Assembly: GCA_016934335.1 (NCBI GenBank) | Contig: JAFGTC010000153.1 | Coordinates: forward strand, 1 to 54,412 | Source of the DNA: Candidatus Omnitrophota bacterium | GTDB lineage: Bacteria; Hinthialibacterota; Hinthialibacteria; Hinthialibacterales; Hinthialibacteraceae | DNA length: 54,412 nt | Direction of reading: 5' to 3' | In this document: positions 8,166 to 17,147 of the stretch, piece after piece | How the letters are laid out: each line of letters starts with the position of its first letter | How positions within the stretch are numbered: the stretch's first letter is position 1 | Program-made: the position numbers and the translations under genes | Notes under the pieces: model-generated | The model's input: only the letters and a program-made list of their open reading frames with translations | Databases searched by the model: none | What the model was told of the DNA's origin: nothing

Positions 8166-10883
8166 TCATTCGAATATTTCCTGAAACGCCGCTTTCTCAT
8201 CCAATTCAATGGTTTGTTCTTTATACCGAATCCAAGAACCGTTGCAAAGGCAGGCGTATTCGATTTTATCGTTCCGAAGCGATAGAAAGGCAATTTCCGC
8301 ATCGCTCTCCAATCGACCTCCGTCTTTCCGGATTGTCAAAATTCGATCGCCTTGCGTGAAATCGTTATACATGAAAATTTGTTTTCTACCATCAGTGAGT
8401 TCGATGATAAGAGCAATGCATTTGTCTCGATCAAAATCGCCCATGCGCCCGGCTTTTTCGATCAGCGGTCGATTTTCGTATGGCTCCAGAATCCCTGCGA
8501 ATAAAGTGGATAGAGGAGCGGCGGACGTTCTGCGGCGGATCATCAGGCGGGGAATCCACTGAGCGCTTCCTCCGAACGTGTTTGATGCGTCGATCCAGCA
8601 TTGCCCTAGCGCCGCTTCCGCGCCTTCGGTCAGACTAGTGTATCGCAAATGAACGTCGCGGGAATTGGCGCCTGCGTCGCCTGTTTTGTCGTCTATGTTC
8701 CAATCGACGCTCCATCCGAGAAGGGGCTGAGGATCGCTCATGAAATTCCGAACTTCGTATCGGGGATTCAGATCGATTGGGTTGTCGAGCGACAAACCGT
8801 TTGCGGCCGCCGTTCCAAAGTTCGAGGAAAGAAAAAGCGCGTGCTCGCTTCCGCCGGCCGCCTGGAAAAGATCGATCACATAAAAATCTTCGCCGGATAG
8901 ATCGATTTTAGCGATTGTTCGTTCGAAGCGTTTTCCTGCGATCAATTCGGGGGCGGAGACGCGAACGACGTCGAATTGTTTTCCGGTTCCCCACAGGGTG
9001 GTTTTGCCGTCGGCGACGGCGTGCTCCTTCTCGTCGACGGCGACGGTGTTATGGGCCGCCGTTTGAGTGTACCACACTGCTTTGGGCGCGCTCCAGCCGC
9101 CGTAACCGACCGGCGGGTAGCCGAAATCGGGAAGCAGATCGAGGCCTTTGGCGAACAATCCTAGATTGAGACCGTCTCGGTGGCTGTGCCGGCCTCCCGC
9201 ATCGTGATCCAGCCAGACGGCGCGCCGATCGCCGCCTTGTCCCGAACGGAGAATGGAAAGCCCCCATTGTTCCAGATTCACGTCGTCCTGTGCAATGGCG
9301 GAGCCGTGCTTCTGAATGACGCGATCCACCTGCCGTTGAAATTCTCGGGGATTCCCGGCGCAGATATCGAAAGGCAATCCTTCGGTGGAGAGATCGTTTT
9401 CGCGATATAAAATCTGGACGAACGCCGGATCGCGGGTGATTTCATATAGGCGCCAAAAGAATTGATACATGGAAGGCTCTGCATTTTGCGGGCGATTGGA
9501 GAAAGAGGCTCCCTGGTAATGGGGACTGGCGGATCCGAACCAGCCGCAATCGCCTTCGCGAGGATAATATTTATCGAGGCACCATGTGTCGATATGAAAC
9601 CGGTAGGTTTTATGGAGATCGGGAAATCGTTGATACAATTGCTGCAAAAGAGATGGATCGAGACGATCGAAGCGTGCGGCGAGTTCGGAAAAAGAACGGG
9701 GGAAAATGGTTGTGTAGCCCGAAAGGCCTTTCTCGCCCGTCATCCCGTCTTCTTTGATGGATTCCGCAAGAATTTCAGAAAGCATGGCTAGGATTTTTTC
9801 ACGGTTTTGAGGCCATCCAAGGACGGCCTCGATCGTTAAAAGCGCAATGGGCGTGCGTGGAAAATTGGATTCGATCCGGTTTCTATTGATTTGGGTATGG
9901 CGGAAAATATTTGTTTCAATATTTTGTTGGATATCGGCGAATTGAGACTTGGAGGATTTCAAATGGTATTTTTCGGCTTTTTGAGATAAGAAGGAAATCA
10001 GTTCGCTGTCTTGGCGAATCCCGTCGAAAATCCTGTCGTAGGCCTGGGCTAATTCGCGCACGTCTTCGCAGGCGTCGTGCCAAACAGTGACGTATCCGCG
10101 GTGACCGCCTTTTTCATAGACGAGGCCTTGGGATTGAAAATCAAACGAGGGGTATAGATCCGCAATGCGATCAAGTAGAATCGCCGCTTTGTGCGCATAG
10201 ACCGGATCGCCGGTTGCAAAATAGGCCTCGCTTAAATGAGCGGCGCCTCCCACCATTTTTTTTCGCCACTGGCCGGCTATCAGATAATACCCTATGAAGC
10301 GCCAGCGCTTATCGCCTTCCACGTATCCTTCCCCATCGTCCACGCCAAATAAATGCAAGGGATCGGTTGGATCGGGATGTTCCTGATTGAAGAGCAGGGA
10401 GCGATCGGCCTTATCGGGAGCGAAGACGCCTTGTTCATTGAAGCCCGAACGATAATACGCCAGAAAGTCGTTCGTGGGGAATCGATGCCCGCAATGGGGG
10501 CATTCAACCTTGAAGGGAAAGTTCCATTCATCGATCTTCCAGTTGTACATCTTCACATCTTTGCGGCAATGGGGGCAGTACCCATCCGACCATACCATCC
10601 ATGTTCGAGTTATCGACGGGCCGAACATGAATCCCCAGAGTTCGTCATCCGAACATTCCAGCCATGGCCGCACTTTTTCAACCAGCTTATTTTGAATGGC
10701 TTCCGCCCAGGGATATTGATTTGCGTTGGAAACGGAGGTTTCGCGTAAATGGGCGGGATAAAGCGCGCTTTCCTTTTTTAGAGGCTCTTCCTCCCCGGCG
10801 AAACAAGGTGAAAAAGGAGTCATAACGGATAAAACGATCCATGAAATAGAAATGAAAATTTTTACGGTATGAAATGTATTCAC
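8166..10883 (-). CDS. Secreted heparinase II/III-type polysaccharide lyase with inserted zinc-ribbon-like segment
   Basis: A 905-residue protein starting at GTG (GAGGG about 7 bases upstream), with a Sec signal peptide ending near CFAG. The N-terminal two-thirds form an (alpha/alpha) toroid (AHLSEAYFATGDPVYAHKAA, WHDACEDVRELAQAYDRIFD). The C-terminal beta-sheet domain starts near residue 560 with AVWLDHDAGGRHSHRDGLNL, the Heparinase_II_III signature, whose Gly-His-Ser-His-x-Asp core is expected to hold catalytic and metal-binding residues. Near residues 105-150, two CxxC pairs (CPHCRKDVKMY and CPHCGHRF) make a probable structural zinc ribbon. The enzyme should cleave uronic-acid-containing polysaccharides by beta-elimination (heparin/heparan, alginate or ulvan-like chains). 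It sits divergently from the tandem esterase gene, and the two could share a control region (10884-11069). Confidence 0.88.
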   Translation of the reverse strand: MNTFHTVKIFISISWIVLSVMTPFSPCFAGEEEPLKKESALYPAHLRETSVSNANQYPWAEAIQNKLVEKVRPWLECSDDELWGFMFGPSITRTWMVWSDGYCPHCRKDVKMYNWKIDEWNFPFKVECPHCGHRFPTNDFLAYYRSGFNEQGVFAPDKADRSLLFNQEHPDPTDPLHLFGVDDGEGYVEGDKRWRFIGYYLIAGQWRKKMVGGAAHLSEAYFATGDPVYAHKAAILLDRIADLYPSFDFQSQGLVYEKGGHRGYVTVWHDACEDVRELAQAYDRIFDGIRQDSELISFLSQKAEKYHLKSSKSQFADIQQNIETNIFRHTQINRNRIESNFPRTPIALLTIEAVLGWPQNREKILAMLSEILAESIKEDGMTGEKGLSGYTTIFPRSFSELAARFDRLDPSLLQQLYQRFPDLHKTYRFHIDTWCLDKYYPREGDCGWFGSASPHYQGASFSNRPQNAEPSMYQFFWRLYEITRDPAFVQILYRENDLSTEGLPFDICAGNPREFQRQVDRVIQKHGSAIAQDDVNLEQWGLSILRSGQGGDRRAVWLDHDAGGRHSHRDGLNLGLFAKGLDLLPDFGYPPVGYGGWSAPKAVWYTQTAAHNTVAVDEKEHAVADGKTTLWGTGKQFDVVRVSAPELIAGKRFERTIAKIDLSGEDFYVIDLFQAAGGSEHALFLSSNFGTAAANGLSLDNPIDLNPRYEVRNFMSDPQPLLGWSVDWNIDDKTGDAGANSRDVHLRYTSLTEGAEAALGQCWIDASNTFGGSAQWIPRLMIRRRTSAAPLSTLFAGILEPYENRPLIEKAGRMGDFDRDKCIALIIELTDGRKQIFMYNDFTQGDRILTIRKDGGRLESDAEIAFLSLRNDKIEYACLCNGSWIRYKEQTIELDEKAAFQEIFE

Positions 10884-11069
10884 GGTTCAACCCTCACGGC
10901 GCGCCATTTCTTTCTTAGATTACGAGAGAGAATTTTCTGTACGAACCTATAATTTCATAAGATGCTTCGAGTGGGATAGGGGAGTGGAATAGTTTTTCGG
11001 GGCGGCTTTTGTTATAGTCAGAAGAGTTATTTTCGAATGTTCATTTCTTGAGATCTTGAGATGTAAGCC

Positions 11070-13232
11070 ATGTTCAAGACGAACAAAACGGTTTTCTTTT
11101 CGATCTGCATCGTTGTTTTCTCTCTGCACCCTTCGCACGGATGGGAAGGATTCAAGTGGGAGGAATGGCGAAGCCTCACCCATGCGGAAAAGCCGCCGGT
11201 TGTTACGCCTCAATCCGGCCGCGCTGATTTGTTTCCTCTTCTGCAAAAAGACGCGCCGGACGGCGAAGAGATCCAAAGCATTGAGGAATGGGAAAGCAAA
11301 CGGGATCGTATTTTAGAGACCTTGGAAGTTCTGATAGGAAATCCAGCGCCAATCAAACGAGTTCCTCCGTATGCAGAAATTTTCCTCGAAGAGAATCTTG
11401 GAGACCATACGAGAATTCATATGCGCATTGCCAGCGAGCCCGACGATTGGATCCCCGCTTATTTGCTGATCCCCAATCCAGTTCCCGCGCGCCCGGCGCC
11501 CGCGATGATCGTGCTCCACCAAACCGTCGCGCAAGGAAAGGACGAGCCTTGCGGCGTCGAGGGGAATTCCGAACTGGCGCTGGCTTTGGAACTGGTGCGG
11601 GAAGGATTTGTATGCATTGCTCCCGATGCGATCGGATTCGGCGAACGGACGCCGCCGGGCGCGCCGCCTTATCACGATGCGCTGCGATTCTATCGCGATC
11701 ACCCGGATTGGTCTTTTTGGGGAAAGATGGCGTGGGACGTGCGGCGGATCGTTGATTATTTGGAGACGCTTTCGTTTATCGACAACTACCGGATCGGGTG
11801 CATCGGCCACTCGCACGGCGGGTATGGAACACTATTCGCCGCCATTTTTGAACCTCGAATCAGCGCCGCCGCCGTGAGTTGCGGATTTACGACGCTGCGC
11901 AAAGATCCGACGCCGGAGCGCTGGAGCCATCTCACCGCGCTGATGCCGAAACTGGGCTTTTATGTGGATTCCATTGAGGAAGCGCCGTTCGATTGGCATG
12001 AAATCATAGCCTGCATCGCCCCTCGCCCTTTTTTTCTGTGGAGCACTTTGAACGACTCGGTATTTCCGGCGACCGATAACTTCCCCGAAATCTTCGAACA
12101 GGTAAAAGACGTATACGCGCTATACGGCGCCTCCGTGTATTTTCATCCTATCCTTGAAGAAGGGCCGCATTCGTTTCCCCAAAAGCGGCGCCGCGAAGCG
12201 TACGATTGGCTTCAGATCTATTTATCCGCCCGTCCCGATTCATTCAACATGCCTGCCAGCCTGGATGAATGGGAGAGCGACCGGAAGCAAATCAAAAAGT
12301 TGCTCTCGCGCGACATCGGCCCGACCGATCCTCCTTCTCTGGAATCTGCGTTCCAAATTTTGTCGGCGACTTCTCGAGAAGGATGTGTTGAAAAGAAGAT
12401 TCAATATGCAGCGGCGCCCGGCGAATATGTCTCCGCCTATCTGTTTTATCCAGACGCGATTCAAAAAACGAATCCGGGCATCGTTGTTTTTCACCAAACC
12501 ACTGAATATGGGAAAGAAGAGCCGGCCGGACGCAAGGGCCGCAAAAGCATGCATCTGGGGCTGGAACTGGCCGGGCGAGGTTATATTGTCCTGGCGCCCG
12601 ATTCCATCACGGCGGGAGAGCGGATCGACGGCGGCGGTCCATTCGATACTCGCCAATTTTATCGCCGCCATCCGAATGCGTCCGCTTTGGGGAAAATGAT
12701 TCAGGATGGACGGCGGGCCGTCGATATTCTCCAGACCATCCCGGAAGTGAATCCCAAGAGAATCGGTGTGATCGGGCATTCGTTGGGCGCGGAGGAAGCG
12801 CTGTTTGTGGCGGCTTTTGACGAACGTGTTCAAGCGGCGGCCGCCAGCTGCGGATTCGCGCCGCTTCGAGCGGAAAGCAATCCCTGGAGATGGGCGCGCG
12901 ATCACTGGTTTTCTTACATGCCCCGCCTGCGGATCGATCTGAGAGCCGGCCGCCCGCCCGCCTGGGATTTCGACGATGCGATTCGCCTTATCGCTCCGCG
13001 CGGATATTTCAACTTTCAAACGATGGATGATGAAATCTTTCCCGAGGGATACGCTTCGCACGCCATGACTCTTTCTCTTCGACCGCTTTGGAGGATGTAC
13101 GGAAAAGCGAATAATCTCCGGAGTCTTCTGGAGCCGGGGCCTCATGATTTCTCCCCTTCGGCGAAGGCGGCCATTTATAGTTGGTTCGATTCGATCCTTT
13201 TCGATACAGAAAAAACTTCGGGCGATCATTAA
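11070..13232 (+). CDS. Secreted tandem-domain alpha/beta hydrolase (acetyl-xylan-esterase or dienelactone-hydrolase-like)
   Basis: A 720-residue protein with a short signal peptide (to about SHGWE) and two homologous alpha/beta-hydrolase domains. Domain 1 (about 75-395) has MIVLHQT, the nucleophile elbow GHSHGG (S248), an acid in STLNDSVFP and a His in EEGPHSFP. Domain 2 (about 430-715) has GIVVFHQT, GHSLGA (S571), TMDDEIFPE and EPGPHDFSP. Both triads look complete, so both halves could be active. Shared phrases (EGFVCIAPDAIGFGER and RGYIVLAPDSITAGER) show an internal duplication. Such enzymes often remove acetyl, methyl or other ester groups from plant or algal polysaccharides, helping the neighbouring lyases and hydrolases. 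No strong ribosome site is seen before the ATG. The giant toroid gene follows 43 bases later on the same strand. Confidence 0.85.
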   Translation: MFKTNKTVFFSICIVVFSLHPSHGWEGFKWEEWRSLTHAEKPPVVTPQSGRADLFPLLQKDAPDGEEIQSIEEWESKRDRILETLEVLIGNPAPIKRVPPYAEIFLEENLGDHTRIHMRIASEPDDWIPAYLLIPNPVPARPAPAMIVLHQTVAQGKDEPCGVEGNSELALALELVREGFVCIAPDAIGFGERTPPGAPPYHDALRFYRDHPDWSFWGKMAWDVRRIVDYLETLSFIDNYRIGCIGHSHGGYGTLFAAIFEPRISAAAVSCGFTTLRKDPTPERWSHLTALMPKLGFYVDSIEEAPFDWHEIIACIAPRPFFLWSTLNDSVFPATDNFPEIFEQVKDVYALYGASVYFHPILEEGPHSFPQKRRREAYDWLQIYLSARPDSFNMPASLDEWESDRKQIKKLLSRDIGPTDPPSLESAFQILSATSREGCVEKKIQYAAAPGEYVSAYLFYPDAIQKTNPGIVVFHQTTEYGKEEPAGRKGRKSMHLGLELAGRGYIVLAPDSITAGERIDGGGPFDTRQFYRRHPNASALGKMIQDGRRAVDILQTIPEVNPKRIGVIGHSLGAEEALFVAAFDERVQAAAASCGFAPLRAESNPWRWARDHWFSYMPRLRIDLRAGRPPAWDFDDAIRLIAPRGYFNFQTMDDEIFPEGYASHAMTLSLRPLWRMYGKANNLRSLLEPGPHDFSPSAKAAIYSWFDSILFDTEKTSGDH

Positions 13233-13275
13233 GCGCATCGCATCCCTGCACATATTTTTGATAAGGACGTCAATC

Positions 13276-16215
13276 ATGAAAAAACATGCCTTTCTTTCTC
13301 ACCGATCTTTTTTAGTTTTGATCTTTTTTCTTTCCGTTCTTTTGCATGCTTCTTTTCAAAATGCGTATTCCCAATGGAATGCGGAAGAAGACTCGGAATA
13401 TATGAAGCGATTCCATGAAAGATTTCAAGAAATTTCATCGCCGCTTTCGATCAATGAATACGCCGATCCAAAACGTTATGATGAACTGTACATGGGGGAT
13501 CGCATTCATGACGAACTGGCCGACCTGAGCAACGATCAGGGAGGGATATCCTGGGGATGGTCGTACCGCATGATGTCGCTGAACGAAATGTATCGAGCAA
13601 CAGGCGACATAAAGTATCTAGCCGCCAATCTCTCCATCATAAAAACGATCCTGTCTGTGCGCGACGATCGCATCGGGAAATCGTTATGGACGGGCGAGAC
13701 CGCTCCCGCCTGGGGATCGGATAAATACGCGGAGCGAGGCCGGGCGATATTCGCCGTGCATACGGGGATGATCCTGTATCCTATGTATGAGTGTCTTCAG
13801 CTCGCCAAAGAACAGCCTGAAATTTCGGCGTCCTTCAAAGAGGAATTTCAAACAATCCTGGCGGATTGCAACGAAACCCTTTCCTGGCACGACAAGCAAT
13901 TTCGTTGGGGGCCTGGCGAAGGAGAAGCCTGCTATATTGGCATGGATCAAGAAAACGCTATGGAAGACAAGCCCCTGCCGGGGAATCGGCTCAGCGCTAT
14001 GGGCAGAGCGCTGTATCACGCCGGGATTGTGAATCGCAATGAAGAATTTTCCCGCAGGGCGTTGGCGATTGGCCGCTATATCAAGAATCGTCTCAGCACG
14101 GGCGAAGACGGCGCCTATTACTGGCCTTATTGGCTCCCTTTGCAGCCTCCGCAGACGGTCATCCAGAAAGAGAAAATTTCGGGAGAAGATGTTTCCCACG
14201 CTTCGCTCACCATGGCCTTATTGGTCGAACTCGCACGAGAAAAAGATTTTATGACGGGCCGGGATTTTGAAAAACTGGGGAAGACGGTTCGGCAGGGATT
14301 CGGGCGGCTCGACAACGGCGTCTTGTTTGGAAGCATAAACGGGAATCCGCGTTCGAATCCGTCGCTCGTTCAAATCCCGGCGCGGTGGCTGCGCCTGTCT
14401 CCGAATGCGGATGGAGTGTATGAATGCATCTCGCAGTTTTACCTGCGGTATGTACAGAATCCCGGGCCGCTTGATTTGGCTTTGTTGATTCGATACTCGC
14501 ATCCCGCGCTTTCCGCCTCCAATCCGCCCGATATTCCTTCCATCCAGCAGCGACTTTTCGAGAAGGTATTCGGCGACTATGTAAAGCTGGATCCCGAATT
14601 GCATCAGCAAGTCGCCGGAAGCGAACCCGGCAAGCGATTTTATGTGGACGCCGACAATGACGGGCGGCCCGATGAAGTTTGGTTTATCGATGAGGATTCG
14701 CGCCATCCCCGGAAATACAGGCCCCTGCTGGTCAGGGCGATCGACGAAGATGGAGATCTGGAGCGGGATGGAGCGCCCGATCGCGACAGCGACCTCTATA
14801 TCGCCGACTGGAAGGCGGATGGAAGCGTTGACGCTGTTTTGGATTACACCGATGCAGATGGAGACGGCGATTTGGATGAGATGGGGATGTATTTTTTCGG
14901 AGGAAGCGCGAACTATTTTCAAGAGCCGGTTTTGCGCGTGTGGTGGTCGAAAGACGTAGGCGACGATAATTTATTATGGTACGACGTGGGATACACCTAC
15001 GATCAAAGACTCTGTCAAAACAAAACTCACTTCGGAGGCGATGAATTATTTGTTTCATTCGCTCTACCGCTAAACGGTGATCGATGGATTCCTTTTTTCG
15101 AAAATCCTTTTCTTTTTTATGACCGCGATGGAGACGGCGTCGCGGAGGAAGTTCTTCGGTTGTCGGGAGTCGGCATGGATGTGGAATCCATTCGATACAG
15201 TTTCAACGCCGATAACGATGCGACGCTCCAGGCGCCGCGAGACTTCGACGTTTCGATATCGGCATGGGCGCAAGGCGCCGCGCCGAAACCCGCTCCCAAC
15301 CAGCGAGGCCGATCAAATCTGCAATTAGACGAATCCATGACGGAAAGCATTGAACTTCGAGGGATTCCCAGCGCCCTTTTTCTTGCCTATCAATCTGCCC
15401 CCGATTTTGTGAAGCCGGTTCGGTGGGAGCGATTGTTGTTAACCTGGGACGAGATCGATTTGAATGTCGATGCGCAAAGCAACTACGAGGAGAGCCATGA
15501 ACGCTGGGAGGGCGTCATAGCGCACGGCGCCGATGACTTCCCGCAAATCGGAGGCCCCAGCTGCGGGCCGTTTAACAAGCGATATGAACTTATTTCCAGC
15601 GCGCCGCATCCAATCCAGATCTATTATCATCCCAGTGACCGGCGCATCCATCTCAAGAACGCGGAGCGCGCCTGGATGCTGGTGGATATCGATTTTGACC
15701 GAATCGCGGATATGCGCTATGAACTGACGGATCAGAATCAAAATGGATATATCGACCGCTGCGAACTGGATATAGACGCGGATGGAACAATCGATGATGC
15801 GTGGGATCTCGACGATGAGAACGTCGAAGAATTGGAATGGTCATGGAGCGCCGTTCATGCGAAGGTGGATGAAATCCTCATGGATGCTTTGGCGGATCTT
15901 ATTCACTGCAATCAAACGCTGCGCCGAGTTTTTCAGAAAATCGATCCCGGTCTGTGGGAAAAGATTTTCACTCGATTTCCTGCTTGGGAGCAAGTGGAAA
16001 ATCTGGATGCCGCCAAAGCGTTTCAACTTAGCGCATCTAAAGAAAGTTTGCGCTATCGAATCGAACTTTTGAATCATTCTCTGCTGTTCGAACTCAAAAA
16101 ACGCGTTCCCGGCGACGACTTATGGATCCCGTTGAATCGAAGCCGCGCGAGAGGAGATATTGAAAAGATCATACAATTTCTTGAACAATTTTATGAACTT
16201 GAATCCACTCGCTGA
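13276..16215 (+). CDS. Giant secreted toroid protein with calcium-binding-type Asp repeats
   Basis: 979 residues from ATG 13276, chosen for AAGGA 8 bases upstream and the following signal peptide (about 1-35, ending FQNAYSQ). Residues about 60-420 are helical and resemble an (alpha/alpha) toroid (ISWGWSYRMMSLNEMYRATG, GNRLSAMGRALYHAG, GEDVSHASLTMALLVELARE), as in lyases and glucuronyl epimerases. From about residue 455 come repeated Asp-rich turns of the EF-hand-loop or TSP3/dockerin type: DADNDGRPDE, DEDGDLERDG, DADGDGDLDEMG, DRDGDGVAEE, and near the end DQNQNGYIDRCELDIDADG. These probably bind calcium and stiffen a beta-rich region. I recognise no exact family. It follows the esterase by 43 bases, probably in the same transcript, and is likely an extracellular polysaccharide-active or structural protein. 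Confidence 0.75.
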   Translation: MKKHAFLSHRSFLVLIFFLSVLLHASFQNAYSQWNAEEDSEYMKRFHERFQEISSPLSINEYADPKRYDELYMGDRIHDELADLSNDQGGISWGWSYRMMSLNEMYRATGDIKYLAANLSIIKTILSVRDDRIGKSLWTGETAPAWGSDKYAERGRAIFAVHTGMILYPMYECLQLAKEQPEISASFKEEFQTILADCNETLSWHDKQFRWGPGEGEACYIGMDQENAMEDKPLPGNRLSAMGRALYHAGIVNRNEEFSRRALAIGRYIKNRLSTGEDGAYYWPYWLPLQPPQTVIQKEKISGEDVSHASLTMALLVELAREKDFMTGRDFEKLGKTVRQGFGRLDNGVLFGSINGNPRSNPSLVQIPARWLRLSPNADGVYECISQFYLRYVQNPGPLDLALLIRYSHPALSASNPPDIPSIQQRLFEKVFGDYVKLDPELHQQVAGSEPGKRFYVDADNDGRPDEVWFIDEDSRHPRKYRPLLVRAIDEDGDLERDGAPDRDSDLYIADWKADGSVDAVLDYTDADGDGDLDEMGMYFFGGSANYFQEPVLRVWWSKDVGDDNLLWYDVGYTYDQRLCQNKTHFGGDELFVSFALPLNGDRWIPFFENPFLFYDRDGDGVAEEVLRLSGVGMDVESIRYSFNADNDATLQAPRDFDVSISAWAQGAAPKPAPNQRGRSNLQLDESMTESIELRGIPSALFLAYQSAPDFVKPVRWERLLLTWDEIDLNVDAQSNYEESHERWEGVIAHGADDFPQIGGPSCGPFNKRYELISSAPHPIQIYYHPSDRRIHLKNAERAWMLVDIDFDRIADMRYELTDQNQNGYIDRCELDIDADGTIDDAWDLDDENVEELEWSWSAVHAKVDEILMDALADLIHCNQTLRRVFQKIDPGLWEKIFTRFPAWEQVENLDAAKAFQLSASKESLRYRIELLNHSLLFELKKRVPGDDLWIPLNRSRARGDIEKIIQFLEQFYELESTR

Positions 16216-16285
16216 AGCGGCTGCGCTTAAGAGCGGCGATTTTGGATTCACTCAAAGGATCGGTTAGCCGGTTCCGGAGACGCAC

Positions 16286-16331
16286 AAAAAAAGCGGAGCG
16301 ATTCGAGCGAATCGCTCCGCGAGCGGTTTTT
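16286..16331. terminator. Bidirectional intrinsic terminator
   Basis: A 12-bp inverted repeat (16293-16304 / 16309-16320; gcggagcgattc ... gaatcgctccgc) has a 4-base loop. Seven A residues lie immediately on its left (16286-16292), giving a U-tract for the minus-strand gene. Five T residues lie on its right (16327-16331) for the plus-strand gene. It lies between two convergent genes. Confidence 0.85.
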
Positions 16332-16355
16332 ACGTGTTCTGTGTCTGAATTAAGG

Positions 16356-17027
16356 CTATTGGCGTTGGAAATTCCTCCGCCGTTCCATCATCTCATCAAT
16401 TTCTTTTTGGGCGGCGCTTGTATTTTCTTTCCAGGAGGCGTTTTGTTCTTCGGAAAGAATAGCCGTTACTTTAGCGATAAAATCCTTTTTGGCTTCGGCG
16501 AAGGCTTTTTCCGCTTTTTCACGCTCCGCCTCATCCATGGGCTGCCCCATGAAACGGGAGCCGCCGGGGACAATCTTTTTGCTCAATGCGATAGCCAATG
16601 GCTGAATTTCGGAGCATTGATCCTCTTTCAATTCCACTTGACGCAGCCCCCGCAGTTCAGCGACAGGCGTGTAGATTCGCTGCATCATAACAGTTTCCAT
16701 AGCTTCCAGTTCTTTCTCGGAAAGCGTATCTTTCAATTCTTTTTTCAACGCATCCGCCGTATCTTTCTGCCGTTTTTCAAAGTACTTGACGCGTTCGTCA
16801 TCGCTCATGCTTTGAAAATCAGGCCTCCCGCCTTGATCGCGCAGCGCTTGGCGAACTTCATCGTAAGCCGCAATAACTTTTTCGGATTTTTCTTGATTCA
16901 GCAATAAAACATCGCAAATAATCAGCGCTGTCTGGCTCCGAAAACTTCTCTGCTGCGCCATTGTAGTATTGGCGGCGATCAGTAATCCCAACATGCCTAA
17001 CAACATACTTCTCATTACGTGCTTCAT
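16356..17027 (-). CDS. Periplasmic helical protein, Spy/CpxP-like in style
   Basis: 223 residues from ATG 17027, which has AAGGAG at 7 bases. The ATG at 17033 is too close to the ribosome site, and the longer frame back to 17123 lacks support. A signal peptide (about 1-24, ending TTMAQQ) precedes an all-helical, charged mature part (DDERVKYFEKRQKDTADALKKELKDTLSEKELEAMETVMM; quoted pieces are separated helices). There are two places resembling the L-S/T-x-x-Q/E turn of Spy-type chaperones (TLSEKELEAM, ILSEEQNASW). It ends with MMERRRNFQRQ. It may be a periplasmic stress or metal-sensing helper. It lies downstream of a sigma / anti-sigma-like pair on the same strand, about 120 bases after it, so it may belong to that regulon. 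Assignment is weak. Confidence 0.65.
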   Translation of the reverse strand: MKHVMRSMLLGMLGLLIAANTTMAQQRSFRSQTALIICDVLLLNQEKSEKVIAAYDEVRQALRDQGGRPDFQSMSDDERVKYFEKRQKDTADALKKELKDTLSEKELEAMETVMMQRIYTPVAELRGLRQVELKEDQCSEIQPLAIALSKKIVPGGSRFMGQPMDEAEREKAEKAFAEAKKDFIAKVTAILSEEQNASWKENTSAAQKEIDEMMERRRNFQRQ

Positions 17028-17147
17028 GCCCATTCTCCTTGTGTGTTTGGAATAGAAAAACCCCTTGCTACTCCGTAAGTCGCCGGAAAGACAATAAATG
17101 TTCCAAGAAGAATGTTTTCGCATCTATTCAACAGGCAAGGATTCGTT

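Noticed and set aside
12240..13277. 345-residue frame on the minus strand opposite the tandem esterase
   Set aside because: Arg/Pro-rich shadow frame with no motif; the plus strand has both catalytic triads.
16242..16907. 221-residue Phe-rich frame on the plus strand
   Set aside because: It crosses the terminator hairpin and is antisense to the Spy-like gene; the Phe runs are the complement of Lys/Glu codons.
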